A DNA stretch of 64,000 nt from Chlorops oryzae (Eukaryota > Arthropoda > Insecta > Diptera > Chloropidae), in NCBI GenBank assembly GCA_020466095.1, contig CM035807.1, forward strand, positions 59,615,037-59,679,036, in the 5' to 3' direction. The notes below the pieces were generated by a model. The model was not told the DNA's origin, made no database searches, and saw only the letters and a program-made list of their open reading frames with translations. This document shows positions 43,691-55,061 of this stretch, piece by piece (position 1 is the stretch's first letter; each line of letters starts with the position of its first letter). Made by a program: the position numbers and the translations under genes.

Positions 43691-43950
43691 CACATAATCC
43701 TCCCCCCGCTTCTCAAGAAATCAGCAGCGTCATGACGATTAAGGCTTCCGCTCAACCGACTACTTAATTTTTGGCCCTCATTACGGAAGTTCGAGAAAAT
43801 TGTGAACTGAAAGCCACGCTTATTTTAGTTTTTTGATAGTGCCGATCGATGTAGAGCCCCAAAATACTGCACTTAACCTAGAGATCGATTATGCTCGGCA
43901 AGAATGAGCTGGAAGAATTGGTTTAGTTGTAGTTAGAGGTGTAACCTAAG
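43691..43950 (-). mobile_element. CR1-like LINE 3' end, second relic
   Basis: CTTCTCAAGAAATCAGCAGC near 43,710 matches CTTCTCAAGAAGTCAGGAGC near 7,335 in the 3' end of the CR1-like relic, and neighbouring AGCATGTTCA is shared. Coding sense is degenerate here. Called on short similarity only. Confidence 0.45.
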
Positions 43951-44534
43951 AATCATCCACGCCAACATACATATATACATACCAAGATCCGGAAAAAAAT
44001 AAATAAAAACACTTAGAGCCAACTTCTTCAAGCATATTTTCATACGAATTGTCGTTTATTCACCGATTTTCACTTTCACCATGGGAAATTTTCCATATCT
44101 AAAACTAAAATAAAGTTAATGCAACTCTGTGCAATCCCAATGCAAAGAGCTAATTTAAGAAGAAAAACTTTCTCTGTGAAAATTTACCCAGCAAACATTT
44201 ACCTAAATGAAAAAAGTGGATCCATTTCAAATATATTCGATCGCAGAATCCAAAAGATTTCTATAACATTGTGCGACATTTTACAGGTCATGTTTTGTAA
44301 AAAAAATTTGACGACTGTTTTTGAAATTGCTTGGTGAGTATAACAACACCTCACCTCTAGTCACCTGTTATATTTTTTTAAAATAGACTTCAAAAAGTGG
44401 GGCCGAGAATTAAATTACTCACTTAGTTATGGCTATATCTCATAATGCGTTCAATATTTTAATTTCCTTTCTATCACAATTTTAGGCTCTGAACTGATTT
44501 TAAATAGTTAAAGTACAAATTGACCTTAAAAACT
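43951..44534. other. No gene seen
   Basis: AT-rich sequence. The 72-codon plus frame at 44,119-44,337 has no recognised motif. Confidence 0.4.
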
Positions 44535-45345
44535 CTATCCAAGAGGGTCAAGCTGCAAATTTTTTTTCGACTTCACGTGTAATCGCAACGGCCTTTGTAC
44601 AAACAGTTTCCAGGCCTTATTTTCGCCTTCATCAATCACCTCAAAATCTGGGTATAACGACTTATTCGTAAGGAGTTTTTCACGGAGCTCAATATATTCT
44701 GGTCGCTCAATTGCTTCAGGCGATAAATCTATCCAAGGTAGTGCTTCAGGTTCGGAATGAGTTATAACTTCCAGATTATCGGTGTAGACTCGAGACACTA
44801 CATCGGCCACTTTATTTTCGCTTCTCTTCCTGTGTTTGATGGTGAATAGAAAAGCCCGTAACTTGAGTGACCATCGTGCTAGCGTGCCGCTTAGGTCCTT
44901 CCGGCTCATCAATCATCGTAAACTGGAATGGTCTGTCATGATGTTAAAGGCGTGACCTTCTTCATATGGCCGAAACTTATTTACTGCCAGTACTGCGGCT
45001 AGGCATTCCTGTTCTGTTTCACAATAATTCTTCTGTGCTTTGTTAAGTTTTTGCGACATGTAAGCTGTTGGTACCTCATCGCCTTGTTTGTTCACTTGAG
45101 CTAAGACTGCTTCAACTCCTTGTTGACAAGCGTCACATTGAATAAGTTAAGGCTTGGAGAAATCGGGGTTTGCTAGAACCGGTGCTAAGGTAAGCTTTTC
45201 TTTTAATATTTCGAATGACTTTTGAGCCTCGACTGTGCATTCAAATGACCTCCTTTTTAAACAAAGCTGTCAAAGTTACCTACAAATCTCCTATACCAGC
45301 CGACCATGCCCAGAAACCTCCTACGCTGACGTTAGAATTTCACTA
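44535..45345 (-). pseudogene. gypsy G RT end and RNase H
   Basis: RT connection RRFLGMVGWYRRFV is followed by a badly shifted stretch. RNase H then reads VPTAYMSQKLNKAQKNYCETE, CLAAVLAVNKFRPY and IMTDHSSLR, a stop, then RKDLSGTLARWSLKLRAF, the conserved end of the domain, and ENKVADVVSRV, the usual DALSR-type ending. Downstream residues enter the linker to integrase. One TGA at 44,910 and frame changes upstream. Confidence 0.75.
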
Positions 45346-45843
45346 CAGGTGAGATGGGATAATGCCGCTGTTTTATTGGCTTTGCATATCCTTCATCGAT
45401 AGTGTGTTCTACCATTTTGGGTTTTTCTAACCTGTGAATCTCAAAACTTGGAAATTTAGCAATCGCAGATTTAAGCTTTTTTTGCTACCTTCCATTAGGA
45501 ATATGCCTATCTGTGTCACTTTCAACGAAAAGTGCGTGAACTGCTTCGATTTTAATAGGAAAGATGTGGGGGTAATGTTAAATTTTTGAAAGAAATCAGC
45601 TCCAAGGTATATGTCCTGCGCTAATCATGGAATAATGTAAAAATCAATAAATTCGGTTTGCCGATCGTAAGACATTCCTTATTTCACAACGCCATAGACG
45701 GTTTGTAAGGTCCAATTGGCGGTTCTTAATTGACTGTTTATGCACTTTATTTTTCGTTTTTATCTTCAAGTATCTGTTTGCTTATTTTGAACCTAAACAG
45801 CAAGCGGTGGCACATAAATCAAGCAACCCTAGCCTTTCTCTGT

Positions 45844-46312
45844 CTAAAAGTGATATGGCAGCATAAAGTCGGATATCATGCTTCTTTTGAACAATAGCTG
45901 ATAGTAAATTTTTTTGTTTCTGTTTGATTCCTTTCCAAATTCTCTTGCCCGAATGGCCAATCTTTCTTGTGAGATTCTAAATAACCTATTTCTAATGTTC
46001 ATATAACTTTTTATTCCTTCATGATAAGGTTTTATTAGATGATATTTCGGGGATTCTGGCGAAAAATTTCTTTCCCTGCGCAACAATTTTATTGACTCTC
46101 CGTTTGTTTTTGGGACGGGTTCTGACTGTTTGTCATTTTCGGATGCTTGTTGTTGTTGGAGGCACCCCTTTGGTAGTTTTCCGAAATTTTAAAATTAGAA
46201 CAGATAGAAAAATAGTTTTCAGCTAACCCTCACCAGTAACAAAATACGCAGCGTGGCTGTAAATACTAATTGTATGAATGCCCCGTATTCTAACAGTTCC
46301 AGCATTTATTTT
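45844..46312 (-). pseudogene. gypsy G gag C-terminus (zinc knuckle)
   Basis: KCWNC*NTGHSYN*YLQPRCVFCYW holds cysteine pairs and a histidine in the pattern of a gag knuckle followed by a second CxxC, with two stops. Then comes a basic segment MLRRERNFSPESPKYHLIKPY. In intact relatives the same arrangement lies at the gag end. It is probably dead. Confidence 0.55.
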
Positions 46313-47285
46313 TGGATTCAATATTTGGTCTGAAAATTTCTGACAATTCTATTCTCGCCTCGGTTTCACTGCAAGGTGGTTCTGCATTAACTTCAAATAT
46401 TTTTCTTCGTACTTGCGTACTCTTAGGCATCGTTTTCGTTTTAAAATCTTCAAACATATTCTCTCTTCTGCGACAAATTTTCCTAAGGAGTTGGCAACTC
46501 TGCTGTCAAACAAAGCAAAAGTGTTTTTTACTTCGCTCTTTTAAATAAATTAATATTTGCTTGTATAATAAGACTATAAACGGTGTTGTAGTCGCTGAAT
46601 GCTGGAAAAGAAGTTTACTCTCCATATTGGATTAAATCGCTCCTCCTGGCTACTATTTGAAGAACTCATTACTGCTTAATAGACAGAATGCTTGGGAAGT
46701 GTATCGCCGAAAAGTGAAACACATGTCAAACGTTGGTGGGGACTGAATCAGACTGAAAAACGGTTGATAGGATAGGCACTGCAACCCACCCAGGGAGTTG
46801 CCCATAAAGATTAATGCATGATCCACCATACAGCGCAACGAACGGGGCTCCGCTGTACGCCACTCGTGTATTGTTGTTGTTGTGCTGCTGCGCTTTCTGC
46901 TGCACTTTCTGCTGCACTCTCTGCTGCGTTCTCTGGCGATTATTTGGTGAGGATATACATAAGAGCTGGACTTGCCAACTATTCTCGTTAGTTTATCGCT
47001 TTTATATTTTTAACGCTAATACATGCTAGTGCTCTTTGCTGACACTTGGGCTGCACTAAACAGCTGTTTCTATTGTTTACCTCGATGGCATTTGCAACTG
47101 TTTTTTGTTTTTTGCATACACTAAAATTGTTGTGCTAAACGCTTTAACTAATTCTCTGGAATCACGTGGAAAATAAGAGCTCATACCTTCTATTAATGGC
47201 AGCTTAATGAAATCTTAAGCAGTGCTCGTCTGAAATAATAAACTACTTCAGTCCTAAGAGAGCTTCATTAGCAACTAACACTGGA

Positions 47286-47944
47286 ATGGCGTCTGAGAAC
47301 TGCTCAAACTCGGCTGATGTATTTTCATGGTCCACTTTCGAAATAAAACTAATCTCAAAACTGGATGTAGTTCTGGAATCAAAGTTGCAAACCGTCGCAA
47401 AAAATGTAGATATCTCAGCTGTGTGTGAGGAGGTACAAAATATAAGAGCTGAAAATATAACACCACGTGCCAAAGTGGATTCGCTTGAACGTAAAATTTA
47501 ACAAGTGGATAGATATAATAGACGATGTAATGTGGTGGTAAGCGGGCTTACTTCTAATAACTGGCATGAAGCAACTCAAAAACTCTTGGAGCTCACTATG
47601 AAAAGATTGAAAACCTCCATAAATGTGACCGATACTAAAAACTTTCAAATGGAACTTATTTTTTTACCTTAGGCTCAGTATGGCAAGTGAGACAAGTCTT
47701 GAAAGAACGGAAAGTATTGAAGGGCACACCGCTATACATTCAAAAAGAGCTAACACTTTACACATACTACGTATGGGAGATTATTCGTTATTTATTGATG
47801 ACCGTGCCTTTACTTGGCGTGACAACAAAATGGTAGCTTCTTGCGAGGATGATGCGGATAAGCTTCGCGAATGGCTGAAGAGGACGGATCAAAACTATGA
47901 AGTGTCGGTTGAGGAGAAAGCTAAGGAATATGGCAATAGCTACT
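47286..47944 (+). pseudogene. LINE E ORF1 (coiled-coil type, frameshifted)
   Basis: MASENCSNSADVFSWSTFE starts the frame; a helical region includes SLERKI then a stop where copy 2 reads Glu (ERKIEQVDRYNRRCNVVVSG). The second half reads GHTAIHSKRANTLHILRMGD and KLREWLKRTDQNYEVSVEEKAK in a different frame near 47,725-47,940. The design (heptad-like helix, a NVVVSGL strand, an acidic C end) fits an ORF1 RNA-binding protein of L1/CR1-like type. One stop and at least one frame change. Confidence 0.6.
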
Positions 47945-47991
47945 GAATGCAAAACCAAGAGCCGTCTGTAGCATCGTCGTAACAACCAGCT

Positions 47992-49305
47992 GTGTGCCGT
48001 GTTCTGGCTTTCAGTGTGGCAAACTTAGCAAGTAAAACCAATTTCTCAGATTTTTTTCGTTTTATCAATACTTATGATATATATTTTCTATTTAAGACTC
48101 ATGTACCTGATAAAAGAGTTTATTTCACTATGTACTTTAAGGACTATAAACTTTTCTGTGTAGATGCAGTAAAGGTTAACAATGCTGGTCGAGCTAGTGG
48201 CGGCGGCTTATATGGGTACAAAGGGAGCTTAGAATCAATTTGCCACCCTATGTTTATTGAACATGATCGCAATGATGTGTTATCTTTAAAATTGAACGGT
48301 AAATATTGCATGCTAATATCTTAATACTTAAACTGTACTAATTGGAACAATGATTTCGCACAGCTTGAAAAATTGCTAAATGAAATTGATTCCTCCTCCT
48401 TTTGCATACTAGGTGATCTAAATTCGAGAATGAGCACAGCCCAAGTAATTGATAAACACCTTTTATTTGATGCTCCAGTTATTGCTAATATTAGAAAATA
48501 TAAGGATACGGTGCTTGATACTAAAGGCAGGAAACTACTGAGGTTGTTTGATGATTTGGGCTGCATAATTGTTAATGGTAGAACAGTCGGCGACGTAAGT
48601 GATGAGTTTTCCTCTTATAGTTATAATGGACGTACAACCATCGACTATTGTGCCGCCTCGCTAAATTTCCTGGCATTTATAAAAAACTTTTCTATTTGAA
48701 ACAAAACGTATTCTGATCACATGCCACTCTCTTTAGAACTAAATATTACAAGAGGTACTGACGGCTCACGTGAAATGTCATTGCTACCAAAATTGCAATG
48801 GATACCTAGTTAAGCAAAACGATATGCTACTGAGATGGAAAAATTAAAAGGCGATGACTATCTTACTGGTAACTTAGACATAGACTCTAAACTTCAGAAA
48901 ATACAGGGTTAAATCATGGAGGCTGCAGAAAGCATAGGGATAAACAAGACAATGAGAGCAAAAAAATCCCTGGTTTGATTCGGAATGTGTTACAGCTAGA
49001 GAAAAAATGCTTAAGCTCTTAAATATAGCAAGAAAATACAATGTAGAGGCTTACCTGAAACATTTTATCGATAGTAGAAGAAAATATATGCATTTGCAGA
49101 TCGAAGAAGCTAGTCATGTATAAGCGAAAAATTGATAAACTGAACTCAGTTAAAAGTAGCAGTGATTGGTGGAAAATTGCTAAAAGCCTTAAAAAAATAA
49201 AACCAAAATATGGTAATAATTTACAGATTGAGCAAATGCGACTACATTTCAGTACACTGCCAAATCCAAACTCCAACGCAACTTCGATGCACTGGTCCTT
49301 ACCAC
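47992..49305 (+). pseudogene. LINE E ORF2, endonuclease and linker part
   Basis: LAFSVANLASKTNFSDFFRF, FFLFKTHV..KRVYFTMYFKDYKLFCVDAV, GRASGGGLYGYK and SFCILGDLNSRMST (the GDxN metal-site motif), then TIDYCAASLNF and SDHMPLSLEL (SDH motif, catalytic His). These are the blocks of an APE-type endonuclease that nicks target DNA. A stop splits it at 48,324 and others follow in the linker to 49,305, where the mariner inserted after SMHWSLPLT. Confidence 0.75.
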
Positions 49306-49307
49306 TA

Positions 49308-50599
49308 ACAGGTTGGCTGATAAGTCCCCGGGCTAACAAAGAAAAACACATTTTTTTGTCAAAATTCGTTTTTATTATTCAACATAGTTCCCTTCAAGAG
49401 CGATACAACGATTATAACGACCTTCCAATTTTTTGATACCATTTTGGTAGTACCCCTTCGGTTTTGCCTCAAAATAGGCCTCAGTTTCGGCGATTACCTC
49501 TTCATTGCAGCCAAATTTTTTCCCTGCGAGCATCCTTTTGAGGTCTGAGTAAAAAAAAAGTCGCTGGAGGCCAGATCTGGAGAATACGGTGGGTGGGGAA
49601 GCAATTCGAAGCCTAATTCATGAATTTTTGCCATCGTTCTCAATGACTTGTGGCACGGTGCGTTGTCTTGGTGGAACAACACTTTTTTCTTCTTCATATG
49701 GGGCCGTTTTGCCGCGATTTCGACCTTCAAACGCTCCAATGACGACAGATAATAGTCACTGTTGATGGCTTTTCCCTTCTCAAGATAATCGATAAAAATT
49801 ATTTCATGCTTATCCCAAAAAACAGAGGCCATTACTTTGCCAGCGGACTTTTGAGTCTTTCCACGCTTCGGAGACGGTTCACCGATCGTTGTCCACTCAG
49901 CCGACTGTCGATTGGACTCAGGAGTGTAGTGAAAGAGCCATGTTTCATCCATTGTCACATATCGACGCAAAAACTCGGGTGTATTGCAAGTTAACAGCTG
50001 CAAACACCGCTCAGAATCATCAACACGTTGTTGTTTTTGGTCAAATGTGAGCTCGCGGGGCACCCATTTCGCACAGAGCTTTTTCATATCCAAATATTGA
50101 CGAATGATATGACCAACACGTTCCTTTGATATCTTTAAGGCCTCTGCTATCTCGATCAACTTCATTTTACGGTCATTCAAAATCATTTTGTGTATTTTTT
50201 TGATGTTTTCGTCGGCAACCACCTCTTTCGGGCGTCCACTGCGTTCACCGTCCTCCGTGCTCATTTCACCACGCTTGAATTTTGCATACCAATCATTTAT
50301 TGTTGATTTTCCTAGGGCAGAGTCCGGAAACTCATTATCAAGCCAAGTTTTTGCTTCCACTGTATTTTTTTCCCTTCAGAAAACAGTATTTTATCAAAAC
50401 ACGAAATTCCTTTTTCCCTTTTTTTTCACAAAAACAAAAGTTGCTTCACAAAAGACGCTCTATCTCACAAACTAATTGACTTACAGACGTCAAATTTTGA
50501 CACGAATCATTTGAAGGTTGCCACTATATAAAAATAATATGCATTTAATACTAGCGACGCCATCTATGTGTCAGACCGGGGACTTATCAGCCAACCTGT
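49308..50599 (-). mobile_element. Himar-like mariner, copy 2, nested in LINE E
   Basis: Terminal ACAGGTTGGCTGATAAGTCC at both ends and TA at 49,306-49,307 and 50,600-50,601. Opposite orientation to copy 1. 1,292 bp, so close to full length. Confidence 0.92.
49375..50430 (-). pseudogene. Himar-like transposase, copy 2, broken at both ends
   Basis: Most of the protein is open (50,360-49,494): TWLDNEFPDSALGKSTINDW, SGRPKEVVADENIKK, KISKERVGHII, TMDETWLFHYTPESNRQ (first Asp), VLFHQDNAPCHKS (second Asp) and LPHPPYSPDLASSDFF (third Asp). The start codon region is lost (AAAGGGAAAAAGGAAT where ATGGAG would be) and an extra A near 50,370 shifts the first 25 codons. After SSDFFF a length change in a T run shifts the C-terminus. 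The catalytic triad is intact in one frame, unlike copy 1. Confidence 0.9.
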
Positions 50600-50601
50600 T
50601 A

Positions 50602-52387
50602 ATTATATTGATTCACCATTCGAGAAGCGTGAGCTTCTGCTGTTTCTTTATAAAGGTTAATGTAAAAAAGCACCTGGCGGGGACCTAATTCCATCCGAAT
50701 TCAATAAATTTTCCCCGGTTGGTTTTACAGATGAGTTGCAAAAATTTTTTTATATAATCTTTTTAAAAGAAGAGATTCCCACTTCGATTAAAAATTCCAT
50801 CATATTACCAATCTTCAAAAAGGGAGATAGAAATGATCCATCAAATTACAGAGGCCTTTCTCTAATTGACTCGATTTATAAGGTGTTGACTGGGTTACTG
50901 CTGAATAGAATTCTTTCATGGATTGACTGCAATGATGTCCTTAATAAATTTGAAGCAGGTTTTCGTAAGGGCTACTCCACTATGGAGAATCTGTTCAACC
51001 TACCTAGTATAATTAATTTTTACTCCAAGTCTAACAAAAAAGTCTACGTCCTTTTCGTATTAATAATAAATGCCGAGTTTGGGATCGTTCTAGTGTATCA
51101 AAATTTTTTAACGTCACTCAAGGAGTAAGACAGGGTTGCTTGCTGAGCCCTGTCTTATTTAACTTATTTCTCAGCGACTTAATCGACTCTCTCTCCTGTG
51201 GAGTAAACATTGCTGACACCAACATAAAAGCTCTGCTGTACGCGGATGACCGTGCCATTACTGCAGAATCTCCTGAAGATCTGCAATCAATGAGCGATGC
51301 CTTATTTAATTATTGTACAGCATGGAACCTACGGGTAAACCTTTCCAAAACTAAAAGAGTTGTTTTTAGAAATAATGCTAGAATAACGTCACATCTTAAT
51401 TTCAAATACGGGAATGAAGTAATCGACTAAGCTAATAACTACAAGTATTTGGGAATAGTCTTTAGCTATAACCTTAGCTACAATAAACACTTAAACGAAA
51501 AATTACAAACTGCCAAATGCGCGCTGTTCGCTAACTGGTCGAAGTACATTTATAACCCAAGTATCGCTTTTGAAAGCAAAATGAAAATATTCTATGCTTG
51601 CGCAAATTTCATTATTCTATACGGAGCACCCATATGGGGCTACAAAATTTACGATCAGGTGGATAAACTTCTAAGATGTTTTCTGAAGAGACTGTTTTCT
51701 CTCTATAATAACACTCCTAATTACTTGCTACATTTAGAGACTAACCTGACACATCAATTCGCACACTGCCTCTCCTAACACTTTGCCTATATAAATCGAG
51801 TTCTACAAATGCCGACGAACAGACTATGTCGCAGACTTGCACATGAATGTATATTGAAGAAATGTTTTTGGGTCGAGGAGTGGATAACGCTAAATCGGAC
51901 ATATAACCTGCCAGAATTAGAGTTTAATTTAGAAAACCGCAATGCTTTTCAAATCAGACTGCTGAACTCAATTAATGCTAAATTCAAATATGATTGGGAG
52001 TCCTCAGCTAGGCGCTCCCAATTTCACGACTTTTATTGCGACTTAGAATACAGAACGGTACCAAATATTTTATAAAATTACTCGTCACAAGTTAGTAGTT
52101 GGGTTATAAAGGCTAGAGGAGGCCTACTCAATATTAATTCTAGCGCCTTCAAAGATAACACAGATGGTTTATGCTCCCTTTGTAATCTGGATATGCTAGA
52201 AAACACATATGATTTTATTGGAGTCTGCCCGATTTTTAGGCGTACCAGATGCATTTATTTTGGTTCAGGACAGTTACCTATGCCAAGATTTATTCCAATT
52301 TTAAATGGATGCGACCCGATAGCACTATACTTTTATATTAAGCACTCCTTAAGGTATAGAGACCTAATTATAAATGAATTCTCTTAA
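50602..52387 (+). pseudogene. LINE E ORF2, reverse transcriptase and C-terminal part
   Basis: The reading resumes NYIDSPFEKRELLLFL. RT motifs: SIILPIFKKGDRNDPSNYRG near 50,795, NKFEAGFRKGYSTMENLF near 50,945, a deletion of the first palm Asp region near 51,075, GCLLSPVLFNLFLSDL near 51,140, ALLYADDRAITAES near 51,230 (catalytic DD), then thumb NLRVNLSKTKRVVF. The C-terminus has LCSLCNLDMLENTYDFIGVC near 52,170-52,230, a Cys/His motif common after LINE RT. Stops at 51,128, 51,428, 51,776 and 52,073. Confidence 0.8.
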
Positions 52388-52544
52388 GCTTTTGTGAATT
52401 AAATTAACTATATTAGCCAATCCCACCACACAATATATATTATTATTGCCGTATATTAAGTATGGCTAGCTAATTATAGCATTATTTTCGTATAAAAAAT
52501 GTACTTCAAATAATGAATAAATGAAATCAATGAAATGAAAATGA

Positions 52545-53160
52545 ATTTTCCTAAGCTGTGATACTGATTTAATGTCGTTATGAAGAAACTCAAAACGAAC
52601 ATCGGCCAACAAATTATGACGAATAATAGATATCAGCTCTTTTTCAGGTAGTGGAACTCGAAGTCTTTCCAAAAGCTTAAGGATATCATCCAAGAAATTT
52701 TCAAAACACTCTCCGTTCTTCTGTTGGCGATTACGAAAAGTATCTTTTATATCAAGACCGTGTGATGATACCTCTAAAACTAATTTTTTCTTTCGAAAAA
52801 ATCATGTGCGTTCTGGCAAAGTGCCTCAAAGTCTCCCCTTAGAGATGAACGCGTAAAAGCATTGATTTGGTAAATAAATTCATCTACTGGTAAACTGTCC
52901 ACAGCTCCATCAAAGGTAAGCTTTCAATTGAGGATGTTTTTAGGGTACTTGGATCTGATTCACGATAGTGAGAAGGAGAACTTTTATTTGGATAGGCTAG
53001 ATCTTCCGCTATAGTTCTTGTCCGTCTTTCAACGTGGCCGCTGCCCAGCCGACCCTTAAATGCACGGCGAAAGAGTCGCCTAAACAATTACAATGCTAGC
53101 TCCTCAGAAAACTCCTTCCTGCTGAGAAGGAGAGCAAGTAAGTGCAGTTTTTGATCATTG
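52545..53160 (-). pseudogene. gypsy G gag N-terminal half
   Basis: On the minus strand, MFRRLFRRAFKGRLGSG opens near 53,087. Gag residues follow (PVDEFIYQI-like, SSLRGDFEALCQNAHDFF near 52,830, DTFRNRQQKNGECFENFLDD near 52,730, LERLRVPLPEKELISIIRHN near 52,660, and IKSVSQLRK near 52,555). It stops where LINE E's 3' end begins. Frame changes occur near 52,880 and 52,780. Confidence 0.7.
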
Positions 53161-53267
53161 TCGTGAGAACGCGCACCGCTCCTTCCGCAACCGCAAATAT
53201 ATAAAAAAAAACCAAAAATATAAAACTCTAACTGTTAACTGAAAAACCTTCAAAAAGAAAAAACAAG

Positions 53268-54084
53268 TAAGAAAGCTAAAGTCGGTCAAGCCCGACTTTG
53301 AAATACCCAGCGTCCCGACATTATGAGCGCACTATGTTTTTCTTCTCTATTTGTGGGCGTGGCAGTGGGAGGGCCACATAAATTATTTCCCTACACCCTT
53401 CATTCGCCTTGGTGAACCTATGTTGCGAATTTGAAGCTTCTACGCCTTTTACTTCGGAAGTTACGAAAAATCTTCATTTGTGGGCGTGGCAGTGGGCGGG
53501 GCAGTGGGCGGGCCATATAAATTTTTTTCCTATACCTTTCATTCGCCTTGGTCAACCTATGCTGCGAATTTGAACCTTCTACGCCTTTTACTTCACAAGT
53601 TACGATAAGCCCTTATTTGTAGGCTTATTTGTGGGCGTGGCTCACGGAGGGCGGCGTCTATTTTTTGCCAGGATATGTCCCTTTTTGTAGTTTACCAGTA
53701 CACCAAATATCAATGGAATGTGTTGAGTGGTTCGCAAGTTACAAGCATTTTACTGAAAACACATTATATTCATTTGTGGGCGTAGCAGTGGGCGGATGTC
53801 TCCCATTTTTACTTAGGATCATACTCGGATCCCGATATACCTGTGTGCCAAATTTCGACTTGATTGGTCCTGCCGTTTCGGAGGAGATCCGACCACGGAC
53901 GGACGGACAGACGGACAGACGGACAGACGGACAGACGGACAGACGGACAGACGGACATGTCTAAATCGATTCATTTTTTGATCCTGATCATTTCTATATA
54001 TATATGTCTATATCTCCGGAGCTTAGTTCTCCCTGTTACAAGATTCGCACAAAACTAATATACCCCGCTTACGCTGGGTATAAA
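53268..54084. repeat. Non-autonomous Drosophila-type repeat with GGACAGAC array
   Basis: A left-end hairpin (AGTCGGTCAAGCCCGACT) is followed by ATACCCAGCG. Internal GGGCGTGGCAGTGGG blocks occur four times, then an 8-bp ACGGACAG tandem array lies at about 53,893-53,957. The element ends ATACCCCGCTTACGCTGGGTAT. No transposase. From recall this sequence class is widespread in Drosophila introns and intergenic DNA; the exact family name is uncertain. The open frame through the array is an artefact of the 8-mer. Confidence 0.6.
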
Positions 54085-54302
54085 AACAGAAACCGTAAAA
54101 GTAAATTAAACAGCCCAGAAGTTCGAAAATGATCTACAAAAAACAAAGAACATATTAGTTCAGTGAAAAGACAAAAATTAAAGAAAAAAATCAACATTAA
54201 ACACTTTTAATTGTGACCCGCAACCGCCGCCAAACAAAAATTGAAAACCAACCGGAGTTCCCTCACATCTTCGCCGTCAAGGACAGGTACCTCAGCCCTT
54301 AA

Positions 54303-55058
54303 TGCTATGTTCTCACTACAGGGGTTAAGTTCTTAACCCGGTACTGTAACTCAAAGCGTTCATATCAGCTTCGAGCGATTTAAGGATTGCTAACGTCATA
54401 TGACCCAGCCGGAAAGTTCACTACTTCTGCACTACTTCCGGAGTTGTGAAAATTCATACTGCGGCTACTCGCATTACCAGCCCTAACTGTTAATGAAGTT
54501 TGTTGGGAGATGGCCGCTGTTTGCATTACATGCATGCGATAATGTCCGGCTTGGGAGTTTGAAATCTAAAAAACGCGTAAGGTATATCTGATATACTATA
54601 TCATCGAGAAATTGTAAATCAAAATGGAATTTGCTTTATTTGAAATGTTTAAAAAAGCTGAAAAAGCCAAAGGGATATTGGAAGCAACAATAACAGAAGA
54701 GCATTGCAATATTCGCAAGTTAAAAAAAAGATTATTGGAGCTAATAGTGAAAGCGGCATCACAAAACGTTCCACGACCTGTGATCAAAATTTGCATATCC
54801 AAATACGTGCATCCTTCCCCACTCATTTTCTGCACGTGAGAGCTTCCTGCCAGTGTTGTATTAAATTTGTACCCAGTTTTTGTACTCGGTGTTAGGAAAT
54901 GTAACTGGAAATTTCAAACGCAACTCTGCGCTAACCTCAGAGTAAAATGTTAAGTCAGGGTATATTTTCGGGTTAGATGATTTTTTTTATATGTGTTTTG
55001 ACATTTGAAACCCTGGGTTTCGCCGATAAGCCTAACCCGGCCAAGTGAGAACATAGCG
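54303..55058. mobile_element. MITE-like element with TAA target duplication
   Basis: Left end TGCTATGTTCTCACT and right end AGTGAGAACATAGCG are inverted (14 of 15), with further matching GGGTTA-type bases inside. TAA lies at 54,300-54,302 and 55,059-55,061. The 3-bp TWA duplication suggests PIF/Harbinger-type mobilisation. The internal frame 54,624-54,839 (MEFALFEMFKKAEKAKGILE) has no known transposase motif. Confidence 0.65.
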
Positions 55059-55061
55059 TAA

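Larger units (their letters stand above)
44535..46620 (-). mobile_element. gypsy element G, 3' part (gag zinc knuckle, RT, RNase H)
   Basis: Minus strand. A knuckle-like KCWNC..TGHSYN...PRCVFC lies at 46,310-46,220, a basic gag tail at 46,086-45,844, RT end RRFLGMVGWYRRFVGNFDSF near 45,310, and RNase H near 45,095-44,780. The N-terminal gag is found 6 kb away at 53,090-52,545 on the same strand, so LINE E split the element. No integrase or LTR. Heavily mutated. Confidence 0.75.
46860..52540 (+). mobile_element. LINE E copy 1 (with nested Himar-like mariner)
   Basis: A GCTGCTGCGCTTTCTGCTGC-rich 5' end is followed by ORF1 (47,286-47,944), endonuclease (47,992-48,780), linker, the mariner, RT (50,640-51,780), C-terminal CxxC region (52,140-52,230) and a tail of AATGAAATCAATGAAATGAA near 52,510. 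The whole inserts in gag of gypsy G. Copy 2 of its first ~1.6 kb is at 60,231-61,788 (-). Clade not assigned; it has an apurinic-type endonuclease and a LLYADD RT. Confidence 0.8.

Noticed and set aside
53629..53964. 111-codon open frame with DGQTDRRTDG repeats
   Set aside because: It arises from the 8-bp GGACAGAC array in a non-coding repeat; no start context or homologue of the non-repeat part is recognised.
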